Origin: Schlegelella_A sp035995885
Lineage (GTDB): Bacteria > Pseudomonadota > Gammaproteobacteria > Burkholderiales > Burkholderiaceae_C
Direction of reading: 5' to 3'
Assembly: GCA_035995885.1 (NCBI GenBank)
Contig: DASYKC010000046.1
Span: 1 to 61,537 of the forward strand
DNA: 61,537 nt
The notes under the pieces are model-generated. The model saw nothing but the letters and a program-made list of their open reading frames with translations, made no database searches and was not told the DNA's origin. Shown in pieces: positions 7,498 to 15,856 of this stretch; the stretch's first letter is position 1, and each line of letters begins with the position of its first letter. The translations under genes and the position numbers were made by a program.

Positions 7498-8256
7498 TCA
7501 GCGCCCGGCGATCGACTTGATGAACGCCGCCGTGCGCTGCGAGATCAGGTCCTTGTCGTGGTCGAGGGTGGCGACGTGGAACGAGTTGTCCAGCCACAGC
7601 AGCTCGACCCGGCTCGCGCCGACGAGCCGCACGATGCGCGGGCCGTTGCGCGGATTGACGACGTGATCGTCGCGCGACTGGATCACCAGCGTCGGGCACT
7701 TGATGCGAGGCAGGAGGTCGCGCGTGACGGCGGCCAGGACATAGATCTGGCGAATCGCCGCCACCGGCAGCTCGGCGTAGGCCAGTTCCTTGGAGTTCGG
7801 GTCCTTGATGTCGGAGCCCACGCCGGGGATCATTTCCGGCACGGCGCTGTCGAGCGCGAGTCCGGCGAGGTCGGGAATGTCGACCTGGACGATGCCGTTG
7901 ATCGAAATCGCGCCGCGGATCACGTCGCCGTGCTTGGCTGCGGCGTAGAGCGTCAACGTGCCGCCCATCGACAGGCCCGTCATGTAGATCTGCGAGCATG
8001 TCTTCTTCAGCTCGGTCAGTCCCTCGTCCACCGAGGCGATCCAGTCGGCGGCGGTCGTCTTGGCCATCGCCTGCGGCGTCACGCCGTGGCCACGCAGGCG
8101 CGGACCGAGCACCGTGTAGCCGGCGCCGTTCAGGTGCTTGCCCAGGCCGCGCATGCTTTGCGTCGTTCCGGTGAAGCCGTGGCAGACGAGCACGCCGATG
8201 TCGTTGCCGGGGAAGAAGAAGGGCTCCGCGCCCTCCATGATGGTGTCGGTGGTCAT
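7498..8256 (-). CDS. Carboxylesterase/monoacylglycerol-lipase-like alpha/beta hydrolase
   Basis: This 252-aa alpha/beta hydrolase resembles Est30-type carboxylesterases. HGFTG at 26-30 supplies the oxyanion hole, GLSMGG at 94-99 carries the nucleophile S96, SRDDHVV near 194-200 gives the acid, and NSFHVAT contains the histidine H227. No signal peptide is seen, so it acts in the cytoplasm. It overlaps the WS/DGAT gene by 4 bp, which suggests lipolysis or turnover of the neutral lipids made by that operon, or release of a CoA-ligase substrate from an ester. The start at 8256 is fixed by the ATGA overlap. Confidence 0.88.
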   Translation of the reverse strand: MTTDTIMEGAEPFFFPGNDIGVLVCHGFTGTTQSMRGLGKHLNGAGYTVLGPRLRGHGVTPQAMAKTTAADWIASVDEGLTELKKTCSQIYMTGLSMGGTLTLYAAAKHGDVIRGAISINGIVQVDIPDLAGLALDSAVPEMIPGVGSDIKDPNSKELAYAELPVAAIRQIYVLAAVTRDLLPRIKCPTLVIQSRDDHVVNPRNGPRIVRLVGASRVELLWLDNSFHVATLDHDKDLISQRTAAFIKSIAGR

Positions 8257-9908
8257 TTGACTTTCCTGGTGGGCTTGGAGGTCTTGCGTGCCGGCCTGCG
8301 GGGCGCGGCGCTCGCGTCGGTGGGCGTCTTCTTGTCGGGCTGGCCGAGGGCGATCACCTCGTCGAGGCCCTCGCGCAGGCACGCCACGAGCAGCTCGGGC
8401 TCGGTGACGGCGGCGGCGTCGCTGTTCATGCCGATGCAGCAGCGGCCGTTGTGCGACAGCATCGCGATCATCATTCCGCAGCCGGGCGTCGGCGCGAACG
8501 GCCAGTAGTGGGTGACCTCGGCGCCGGCGAGAAAGACCGGGAACGGGATGCCGGGGATGTTGCTGATCTGCGCGTCCTGAGCCGCCGTGAAGCCGGCCAT
8601 GAGGCGGGTCACTGCGGCCATCGGCAAGCGGGTGAGCAGCGGCGTCAGCCGGATCATCACGTCGAGGGCCGGTTCGGCGCGCGTCTCGCGCACGAATCGC
8701 TGGATGTGGCGAATGCGCTCGACGGGATCCTTCTCGGCGACCGGCGCGTCATATTGCGAGCCGGCGAACTTGTTGCCGCCGAGCGGGTCATCGCCGGTGC
8801 GCAGGCTGATGGGAAATCCGACCGGCATCTCGGTGATCGCGACGCCCATTTGTTCGTGGTAGCGGCGAAAGCCGCCGATCAGGCCGGAGAGGAAGCAGTC
8901 GTTGACCGAGCCCTCGACCGCCTTGGCCGCGGCCTTGAAGGCGGCGAGCGGCAGCTCGATGGTGTCGAAGCGCCACGACAGGCTGCGCCGGCGAAAGAGC
9001 GGCGAGCCGGGCACCGGCTTGTTGCCGACCATGCGCTTGGCCGAGATCAGGTAGTCGAGCGACTCCTTCGTCGCTGCCGAATCGCTGACCAAGTTGCCGG
9101 CGTGGCGTGCCAGGGCCGATGCGGCATTGCTCGCGCTGCGCGGCAACGACGCCACGCCGCTCGCCAGCGCCTTGATGCCCAGACCCATAGACGTGACGAC
9201 GCGGACGCGACCGCGGTCGCGCGCGGGCGGCTGGGGGCGGACGACGGCGGCGCGGTCACGCGTGAAGACGCGGCTGAGCAACTGCATGATGCCCAGGCCG
9301 TCGGAGACGGCATGGTGCAGCTTCAGCACGTACGCGGCGCGGCCGCCCTCGAGGCCTTCGAACAGGGTCGCTTCCCAGGGAGGCTTCGCACGATCGAACG
9401 GCGTCATCGCCAGGATCGCGGCGGCGTCGAGCAACTGGCGTTCGCTGCCGGGCGACGGCAGCCGATGGCGACGCACGTGATACGAGAGCTCGAAGTCGGG
9501 ATCGTCGACCCAGGTCGGATGGCCGACGCCGAACGTGGGCACGACGACGCGCTGGCGAAACCGCGGCACGGCGTCGGCCAGCCACTGATGATCGGCGAGG
9601 AAGCGATCCCAGTCGGGCTCGAGGTCGAGCGTGAGCACCGAGGTCGTGGTCGAACGCAGCCGCGGATCGACCTCGGCGAGCCACATCAGCGCCTCGAACG
9701 CGCTCATCTCCGCGGGGCCGCCCCAGCGACGCAACTCCGCGAGTACCCCGTCGTCGGTCGGCTGCGTCTTGGCCATCGGGCTTCGCTTCTCCAGGGATTT
9801 GCTCATCGGGGCGGCCCCGCGCTTGCGCACGGCGGCCTTGGTCTTTCGTACGGCGGCGTCTGCCTTGCGCGCCGGCGAGCTCGCCTTCGCCACGGCACGG
9901 CGACTCAT
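8253..9908 (-). CDS. WS/DGAT family O-acyltransferase (wax ester/triacylglycerol synthase)
   Basis: The 551-aa protein contains the catalytic HHAVSDG at 198-204 and PFDRAKPPWE before it, hallmarks of wax ester synthase/diacylglycerol acyltransferases. It would esterify a fatty alcohol or diacylglycerol with acyl-CoA to make storage lipid at the inner membrane. Both ends are unusually basic: about 45 N-terminal residues rich in Lys, Arg and Ala, and a tail rich in RKTSKPTRK. The ATG at 9908 overlaps the gpsA stop by 4 bp, supporting this long start over the internal ATGs at residues 35 and 45. The GPAT/AGPAT/GpsA neighbours point to triacylglycerol rather than wax esters alone. Confidence 0.92.
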   Translation of the reverse strand: MSRRAVAKASSPARKADAAVRKTKAAVRKRGAAPMSKSLEKRSPMAKTQPTDDGVLAELRRWGGPAEMSAFEALMWLAEVDPRLRSTTTSVLTLDLEPDWDRFLADHQWLADAVPRFRQRVVVPTFGVGHPTWVDDPDFELSYHVRRHRLPSPGSERQLLDAAAILAMTPFDRAKPPWEATLFEGLEGGRAAYVLKLHHAVSDGLGIMQLLSRVFTRDRAAVVRPQPPARDRGRVRVVTSMGLGIKALASGVASLPRSASNAASALARHAGNLVSDSAATKESLDYLISAKRMVGNKPVPGSPLFRRRSLSWRFDTIELPLAAFKAAAKAVEGSVNDCFLSGLIGGFRRYHEQMGVAITEMPVGFPISLRTGDDPLGGNKFAGSQYDAPVAEKDPVERIRHIQRFVRETRAEPALDVMIRLTPLLTRLPMAAVTRLMAGFTAAQDAQISNIPGIPFPVFLAGAEVTHYWPFAPTPGCGMMIAMLSHNGRCCIGMNSDAAAVTEPELLVACLREGLDEVIALGQPDKKTPTDASAAPRRPARKTSKPTRKVK

Positions 9909-10912
9909 GCCACGCCCCGCTCGGTGCCGGGGGCCAGTCGGCGCAGGCCGCGGAACGCCTGGATCGCGCCCCGCTCGCCCTTCACCACGGCGGCGACCTC
10001 GGCGGCGATCGGCATCTCGATGCCGAGCTCGCCGGCGAGCTCCATGACCACGCTGCTCGTCTTGATCCCCTCGGCGACCATGTTCATCGATGCGACGATC
10101 TCGGCCGTGCTCCGGCCCTTCGCGAACTGCTCGCCGACCTGGCGATTGCGCGACAGCGGGCTCATGCATGTCGTCAGCAGATCGCCTAGGCCTGTGAGCC
10201 CCGAAAAGGTCTCTGCTGCTCCGCCGAGCGCGACGCCGAGCCGCGTGATCTCGGCCAGCCCGCGCGTGATGACCATCGCCCGGGTGTTCTCGCCCACGCC
10301 GAGCCCGTCGGCCATGCCGGCCGAGATGGCGATCACGTTCTTGAGCGGGCCGCCGAGCTCGCAGCCGATCACGTCGGTGTTGGTGTAGACGCGAAACACC
10401 GGGCTCGCGAAGAGCGGCTGCAGCGCGCGGGCGACCTCGGCATCGGGCATCGCCAGGACGGCGGCGGCGGCGAGGCCCTGCAGCACTTCGCGGGCGATGT
10501 TGGGCCCGGCGAGGAGCCCGGCGGGATGACCGGGCAGCTCTTCGTGAATGATCTGCGTCATGCGCTGGCGGCTGCCCTGCTCCAGGCCCTTGGCCAGGCT
10601 CAGCACCGGCACCCAGGGGCGCAGCAGCGGTGCGACCGCCTTCAAGGTTTCGCGAAAGCTGTGTGACGGCACGCCGACGACGAGCACGTCGCAATCGCGC
10701 ACCGCTTCGTCGAGCTGCGCCGTCGCGCGCAGGGCCGGGTGCAGGGCCAGACCCTTCAGATAGCCGTCGTTGCGATGCTCGCGCGCGATCTGCTCCGACG
10801 TTTCGACGCGGCGGGCCCAGACGATGGTCTCGGCGTTGCGCGCGGCCAGCGAAGCGACGGTCGTGCCCCAGGAACCGGCGCCGAGGACGGCGACGCGGAT
10901 CGGCCGGCTCAT
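9905..10912 (-). CDS. gpsA: NAD(P)-dependent glycerol-3-phosphate dehydrogenase
   Basis: The 335-aa protein begins MSRPIRVAVLGAGSWGTTVA, the classical GpsA nucleotide-binding start. It also has LSLAKGLEQ, AGPNIAREV and the catalytic-lysine segment GGPLKNVIAISAGMADGLG. It reduces dihydroxyacetone phosphate to sn-glycerol-3-phosphate, the acceptor for the acyltransferase at 12362-14191. It sits 10 bp after the HAD-AGPAT fusion and overlaps the WS/DGAT gene. This copy inside a lipid operon may be a second, pathway-dedicated gpsA. Confidence 0.96.
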   Translation of the reverse strand: MSRPIRVAVLGAGSWGTTVASLAARNAETIVWARRVETSEQIAREHRNDGYLKGLALHPALRATAQLDEAVRDCDVLVVGVPSHSFRETLKAVAPLLRPWVPVLSLAKGLEQGSRQRMTQIIHEELPGHPAGLLAGPNIAREVLQGLAAAAVLAMPDAEVARALQPLFASPVFRVYTNTDVIGCELGGPLKNVIAISAGMADGLGVGENTRAMVITRGLAEITRLGVALGGAAETFSGLTGLGDLLTTCMSPLSRNRQVGEQFAKGRSTAEIVASMNMVAEGIKTSSVVMELAGELGIEMPIAAEVAAVVKGERGAIQAFRGLRRLAPGTERGVA

Positions 10913-10922
10913 CGATGAACCC

Positions 10923-12365
10923 TCATGCCGCGGCCTCCGGCCAGCGTTCGAGCGTGTCGACGAACTGCTGCCGCACCTCGGCGACGCGCGCTTCCATCTC
11001 GTCGATCTTCCAGTTCGCGACATGAACCGGCGGCAGCACGGCCACCTGCACCGTGCCCGATCGCATCGTCTGGTCGTTGCGCCCCATCACCTCGCCGGCG
11101 TTGCGGATCACCACCGGCACCACCGGCACGCCGGCCTGGCGCGCCATGTGGAAGGCGCCCTTCTTGAACGGGCCGACCTTGGGCGACCACGAGCGCGTGC
11201 CCTCGGGCGCGATCGCCACGCAAAGGCCTTGCTTGAGCCGGTCGACGGCGGGCTTGAGCGCATCGATCGCCTTGCCGGTATGGGCGCGATCGATGAAGGC
11301 CATGTCGGCCATGCGCATGAAGGTGCCGAAGCCCGGCGTGTTCGCTGCTTCCTTCTTCGCCACGCCGGTGAAGCCGCGACGGATCAGGTACATCATCAGG
11401 AACATGTCGATCTTGCTCTGGTGATTGATGATGAAGACGCAGGGCCGGCTCGACCACAGGTTCTCCTCGCCGATCACCTCCACGTCGACGCCCAGCACCG
11501 CCAGCGCCGCGTCGCTTGCCACCGAGGTGATGAGGTCGACGGCGCGACGCGTCCGGCCGGTCGCCTTGGACAGCCCGAGACCGGCCAGAAACGTCGCGGC
11601 CATCGCGCCATAGGCGCCGGCGGTGCGCGCCATCGCCTGCGGCGTGCCGCGATTGCGGCGGTCAAAGCGCAGGACGGGCCAGCCCGCGTCCTTGGCCATC
11701 TGCTCGAGGAGCGGCTTCGGCTGCACCGCGCTGGCGTGGCCGACGCTGCGCAGGAAGGCGATGTCCTCGTTGCCGTTGGCGTAGCCGAAGCTGGCCTTCA
11801 GGTCGATGCCCCGCGCCTTGGCGAACGCCCTTACGCCATCGGCCTTGCCCTGGCCCCACATCGGCGCGCCGATCAGGCCGCCGGTGAGCTTGCCCTTGCG
11901 GACGCGGGCACGCGTGCACAGGATGTGCTCGATGCCGTACACCTCCGCCAACGGTTCGATCTGGTACAGCGTGGCCGAAGAGGCGATCGCCACCGTGTGA
12001 CCCTTCTTCTGGTGCGCGTGAACCAGCTTCCAGGCTTCGGGAAACAGGGTCGCCCCGGTCGACGACGCGAACAGACGACGCCACAGGCCGCGCATCTCGT
12101 CTTCGGTGAGCCCGGCCCAGTCGAGAATGCCCTTGCCGATGACGTCGGTGAACTCGGCGTCGCTGAGGTCGCCCCTGCGGACGATTTTCATCGTGTCGAC
12201 CAGCTCGCCCAGGCCCATCTGGCCTCGGCGCATCCGATCGGTGAAATAGGCACCGGCCGAATAGCCGTCGATCAAGGTCCCGTCGTAGTCGAAGAAGGCG
12301 CCGACCTTCGCCCCATCGGGGCTGCGTGCGATCGCCGCCAGCGCCGCGGCGAGCTCGGCGGTCAT
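10923..12365 (-). CDS. HAD-IB phosphatase fused to 1-acyl-sn-glycerol-3-phosphate acyltransferase
   Basis: This is a two-domain protein of 480 aa. Residues about 20-230 form a HAD-IB phosphatase (DYDGTL at 26-31, ASSAT near 128, GNEDIAFL late). Residues about 285-480 form a PlsC-type acyltransferase with NHQSKID at 314-320 and PEGTRS at 387-392. It may both acylate lysophosphatidate and dephosphorylate a phospholipid intermediate to diacylglycerol for the adjacent WS/DGAT. The same architecture is known in actinobacterial PlsC proteins. It overlaps the GPAT gene by 4 bp. Confidence 0.93.
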   Translation of the reverse strand: MTAELAAALAAIARSPDGAKVGAFFDYDGTLIDGYSAGAYFTDRMRRGQMGLGELVDTMKIVRRGDLSDAEFTDVIGKGILDWAGLTEDEMRGLWRRLFASSTGATLFPEAWKLVHAHQKKGHTVAIASSATLYQIEPLAEVYGIEHILCTRARVRKGKLTGGLIGAPMWGQGKADGVRAFAKARGIDLKASFGYANGNEDIAFLRSVGHASAVQPKPLLEQMAKDAGWPVLRFDRRNRGTPQAMARTAGAYGAMAATFLAGLGLSKATGRTRRAVDLITSVASDAALAVLGVDVEVIGEENLWSSRPCVFIINHQSKIDMFLMMYLIRRGFTGVAKKEAANTPGFGTFMRMADMAFIDRAHTGKAIDALKPAVDRLKQGLCVAIAPEGTRSWSPKVGPFKKGAFHMARQAGVPVVPVVIRNAGEVMGRNDQTMRSGTVQVAVLPPVHVANWKIDEMEARVAEVRQQFVDTLERWPEAAA

Positions 12366-14191
12366 GCCGGCACTCCCAGGCGCGCCGTCAGCCGCTCGCG
12401 ATCGAGCGTGTCGATGGCGCCGACCGCGACGACCAGCGCCGCCAGCTCCGCCGCGAACTCGGCGCGTCGCGTCGCCAGCGTGGCGTCGCCGGGCTTGAGC
12501 AGGTTGCGGTTGGCCGCCAGCTGCATGGCGTTGCCGAACAGCTCCTTCGATACGCACTCCGGGTTCTGGAGCCGGTGCTGCATGAGGTATTGCTTGCCGA
12601 CGTTGACGCACTGATCGATGAAGCGCGGCTTGTCGATCGGCAGCTCCAGCGGCTGTGCCGCGAGTCGATCGGCGACCACGTAGTAGGCCTCCAGGAACGC
12701 CGTCAGGGCGCGATGCGCGACCAGAAACGGCGCCCGGCGCAAGGTCTCGAGCCGCGTCTGCGGGTCGGCCGCGCGAACCTTGAATTCCGGGTCGAGCAAG
12801 CGCATCTCGGCCTTGATCTCCTCCGCGAAGCTGTCGCGGTCGCTGAAGAAGAAATCGAACTTGAGCAGGTCGCGCAGGGCGAAACCTCGCTGCCAGGCCT
12901 GCGGCAGCGGGTCCTTGGCAGTCGTGCCGAGCTCCATGAACCAGGCCAGCTCGGTGATGGCGCGATTGACGAACCAGTGGATCGCGCTGTTGCGATAGAA
13001 CGCGGCCACCGAGTGCTGGCCCGGATTGATGCCGTAGATCGGCTCGGTGCCCTGCATGAAGCCGAGCACGACGCCCGATTCGGCGAGCGCAGCGAGGACC
13101 TCGGCCAGGCCCGCCTCGCTCTTCAGCTTGTCGAGCTGCGCGGTGGGCAGCTCTCGCTGGCGGGCGTAGGCATGCAAGGGCTCGACCAGCCGGTGCACCT
13201 CGCCGAGCGTCAAGCCGCGATCGCCGACACCGAGCAGGGCCAGCGTGACGAGCGCCGGCGCCGTCACAGGCGTAACCCGGTTGATGCGCTCGAAGACCTC
13301 GAAGGCGATCTTCTCGACCGTCCATCGGCCGCCGCCATGCTCGGCGTCTGCGTGGCGCAGCGCCGCCTTCAGAGACAGCGGCTCGCCGAAGCGCACGTAG
13401 GCGGTGCCGATCCACTTGCGCTGCATGCGGGCATAGTCGGCAAGCCAGCGCAAGCCCTCCTTCGCCTTCTTCGCACCCGCCTCCTCGGCGGCCATGACGC
13501 CGATCTCGTGCAGCTGGTCGTAGGTCATGGACACCGGCACGAGCAGCATGTCGTCGGTGACGCCGCTCTCGATGGCGTCGACGAGGTAGCGCAACAGGCC
13601 GTACTTGGGCGGCCTGAGCTTGCCGGTGCGCGAGCGCCCTCCTTCCATGTACCACTCGAGGTTGTGGCCGTTCGCCGCCAGGTGGCCGAGGTATTCGCGC
13701 ACCACGAACTTGTAGACCTCGTCGTCCTGGAAGCTCCTTCGCATCAGGACGCCGCCCGCATTGCGCAGGATCGTGCCGAGCGGAAAGAAGCCGAGGTTGT
13801 CGCCGCCCAGGATGTAGTTGCGCGGCAGGCCGTTTTCGCGCAGCGTCTGCGTCAGGATGAAGGCGTCGGCGTAGCTGCGGTGCGTCGGCAGGAATACCAG
13901 CGACGAGGTCTTGTTCAGTCGTTGCAGGTTGCGAATGCCGGCCTGGTCGACATCGATGGTCCAGGCCCGCGTGTGCATGGGCCCGAGGCCGCGGTCCCAC
14001 ATCATGGTGAAGGCGAGGTTCTGGGTCGAGGCGATTTCGCGCATGCCGATGCGCGCTTCCTTGCGCACTTCGGGCAGCGGCCGCTTGAGGCGTTCGGCGA
14101 CGAGCGCGAGCTGGCTCTGGAAACGTTCGCTGGCGAGCACGTCCCTGGCGTTGCGGCCGCGCGAGCGCAGCATGGCGCGCAGCGTCGCCAT
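12362..14191 (-). CDS. plsB: Glycerol-3-phosphate 1-O-acyltransferase (PlsB-type)
   Basis: The 609-aa protein carries acyltransferase motif I HRSYAD at 104-109, motif II near GGDNLGFFPLG, and motif III EGGRSRTG at 183-190, diagnostic of PlsB/GPAT. It is shorter than the 800-aa E. coli PlsB because of a short N-terminus, as in the mycobacterial type. It starts phospholipid/triacylglycerol synthesis by acylating glycerol-3-phosphate. The ATG at 14191 shares one base with the upstream hydrolase stop (TGATG). A long C-terminal helical region has no recognised domain. Confidence 0.93.
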   Translation of the reverse strand: MATLRAMLRSRGRNARDVLASERFQSQLALVAERLKRPLPEVRKEARIGMREIASTQNLAFTMMWDRGLGPMHTRAWTIDVDQAGIRNLQRLNKTSSLVFLPTHRSYADAFILTQTLRENGLPRNYILGGDNLGFFPLGTILRNAGGVLMRRSFQDDEVYKFVVREYLGHLAANGHNLEWYMEGGRSRTGKLRPPKYGLLRYLVDAIESGVTDDMLLVPVSMTYDQLHEIGVMAAEEAGAKKAKEGLRWLADYARMQRKWIGTAYVRFGEPLSLKAALRHADAEHGGGRWTVEKIAFEVFERINRVTPVTAPALVTLALLGVGDRGLTLGEVHRLVEPLHAYARQRELPTAQLDKLKSEAGLAEVLAALAESGVVLGFMQGTEPIYGINPGQHSVAAFYRNSAIHWFVNRAITELAWFMELGTTAKDPLPQAWQRGFALRDLLKFDFFFSDRDSFAEEIKAEMRLLDPEFKVRAADPQTRLETLRRAPFLVAHRALTAFLEAYYVVADRLAAQPLELPIDKPRFIDQCVNVGKQYLMQHRLQNPECVSKELFGNAMQLAANRNLLKPGDATLATRRAEFAAELAALVVAVGAIDTLDRERLTARLGVPA

Positions 14192-15042
14192 CAGGCGGCC
14201 ACTCCGCGCGCTTCCGTTTCGTCGACCCGCGTGGTCACATCGAGGATGCTGGCCACGACACGCTCGGGTTCGTCGTACATCGGCACGTGGCCCACGCCCT
14301 CGACCACGGTCTCCTCGGCGCCGACGATGCGCTCGCCGAACAGCTTGCCGTAGCGCCGGTACGGGATCACGGCGTCGCAAGCCCCCCAGGCGACGCGAAC
14401 CGGCACGCGGCCCGGATCGAGGGCCGCCACCGGCCCGTCGCGGCCCATCGTCCGCAGCAGGGGCACGAAGACGCGCGTCCTCGCCATCGACCGCAGTGAG
14501 GCGAGGAATTCAGCGGGACTGAGCCGCTCGCCATGCTGCATCGCCTGCTTCGTCATGAGCTTGCGCAGCCACACCGAGCCGGGAAAGAGCGTGGCGATGA
14601 AGAGGGCCAGGCCGATCAACGCATAGGCGATGCGAAAGCGGATCGAGATGGCGCGGTAGTCGGCGTCGGTGCGCCAACCGCCGGCGGGCGAGAGCGCCGT
14701 CACCGACCGTGCGAAGCCGCGTCGCGCCAGCTCGATGGCGAGCCAGCCGCCGAGCGAGTTTCCAACGACATGGGCCCGGTCGATGCCTTGCGCGCGTAAG
14801 GTCGCGATGACCTGATCGGCGAGTCCTGCCACGCTGGCGTCGCCGTCCCCCCCGTAATCGGGGCCGCCGTAGTGGCCGGGCAGCGTCAGCGCGATGACCC
14901 TATGCCGCGCCTCGAGCGCCGGGATGACGGGCTTCCACGCTTCCCAGGTGTTGCCCAGGCCATGCAGCAGCACCAGGTCGGAGCCCTGCCCGCCGACGTG
15001 CGACGCCGTAGGCGCGCCGACCGCACTTCGCTCAGACCCCAT
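14191..15042 (-). CDS. Alpha/beta-fold hydrolase
   Basis: This 283-aa alpha/beta hydrolase has HGLGN near 27-31, GNSLGG at 94-99 with nucleophile S96, and a C-terminal GVGHVPMYDEPERV carrying the histidine. A hydrophobic stretch (residues about 140-155, AYALIGLALFIATLF) in the cap may contact membrane or lipid. Position between a crotonase and the GPAT gene suggests a lipase, or a thioesterase/ester hydrolase supplying acyl groups. It overlaps the crotonase by 11 bp. Confidence 0.85.
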   Translation of the reverse strand: MGSERSAVGAPTASHVGGQGSDLVLLHGLGNTWEAWKPVIPALEARHRVIALTLPGHYGGPDYGGDGDASVAGLADQVIATLRAQGIDRAHVVGNSLGGWLAIELARRGFARSVTALSPAGGWRTDADYRAISIRFRIAYALIGLALFIATLFPGSVWLRKLMTKQAMQHGERLSPAEFLASLRSMARTRVFVPLLRTMGRDGPVAALDPGRVPVRVAWGACDAVIPYRRYGKLFGERIVGAEETVVEGVGHVPMYDEPERVVASILDVTTRVDETEARGVAA

Positions 15043-15856
15043 CGCGGCCCTTTGCGCCGCGCTGGCGACGCGCCAGCAGGGCTTCTGCAGCGCGCGTCAG
15101 CTCGCCTGTCGTTCGGGCCAGGATCTGCGTCCGGTTCTCGAGCTCGATCGCGCCCTGCAGGCTGGCGCACTCGACGTTGGCCCAGGCACCGCGCTTGGTC
15201 ATCCAGACGCCGAACGCGCTGTTGGCGACGATGCTTCGCGCGATCTCGAGTGCGCGCGGCAAGACCCGCTCATCGTCGACCGCTTCCGAGACGAGGCCGA
15301 TGCGCTCTGCCTCGGCGGCATCGACCATGCGACCGGTCAGCATGATCTCGAAGGCGCGCGACATGCCGACGCAGCGCGGCAGCAGCCAGCTCACGCCGAT
15401 GTCGCAACTCGACATGCCGACCCGCACGAAGGCGGCATTGAACGATGCCGAGCGGCCGGCGATGCGGATCTCCGCGGCCAGCGCCAGGCCGAGGCCGGCG
15501 CCGTTCGCCGGCCCGTTCACGGCCGCGATCACCGGCTGGCGCAGTGCGCGCAGCCGAGTCACGACGCTGGCGAACGCCTCCTGACGCATCATCCACGCAG
15601 TCGTCTCGCCGAGCTCGGCGCTGCCCGGCGCGTCGGCGGCCAGGGCGAGGTCGAAGCCGGCGCAAAAGCCGCGTCCGGCGCCGCTGACGACGAGCACGCG
15701 GAGTTTCCGGTCGGCGCTCACCTCGTCCAGCAGGCGAGCGATCTCGGCGACGCTGTCGTCGGTCAGGGCGTTGAGCTGTGCCGGCCGATCGAGCCGCAGC
15801 AGCGCGATGCCGTCCTCCAGCGTCTCGAGTCGTACGCCCGGGCTCGACTCAGGCAT
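15032..15856 (-). CDS. Crotonase-fold enoyl-CoA hydratase/isomerase-like protein
   Basis: The 274-aa crotonase-fold protein has FCAGFDL near 64-70. The hydratase glutamates are replaced by glycine (about 123) and phenylalanine (about 143). The segment SCDIGVSWLLPR at 150-161 is typical of a subgroup annotated EchA-like with an aspartate in the catalytic region, pointing to isomerase-type chemistry. It overlaps the acyl-CoA ligase by 8 bp and the hydrolase by 11 bp. A crotonase (EchA14) beside the GPAT/lipid genes is also a feature of the mycobacterial plsB2 locus. Confidence 0.85.
   Translation of the reverse strand: MPESSPGVRLETLEDGIALLRLDRPAQLNALTDDSVAEIARLLDEVSADRKLRVLVVSGAGRGFCAGFDLALAADAPGSAELGETTAWMMRQEAFASVVTRLRALRQPVIAAVNGPANGAGLGLALAAEIRIAGRSASFNAAFVRVGMSSCDIGVSWLLPRCVGMSRAFEIMLTGRMVDAAEAERIGLVSEAVDDERVLPRALEIARSIVANSAFGVWMTKRGAWANVECASLQGAIELENRTQILARTTGELTRAAEALLARRQRGAKGRDGV

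Noticed and set aside
8451..10388. Long open frame on the plus strand opposite the WS/DGAT and gpsA genes
   Set aside because: It is antisense to two clear genes, has no recognisable domain and the compositional bias expected of GC-rich antisense frames. Similar frames at 12326-14353 and 25429-28104 were dropped for the same reason.
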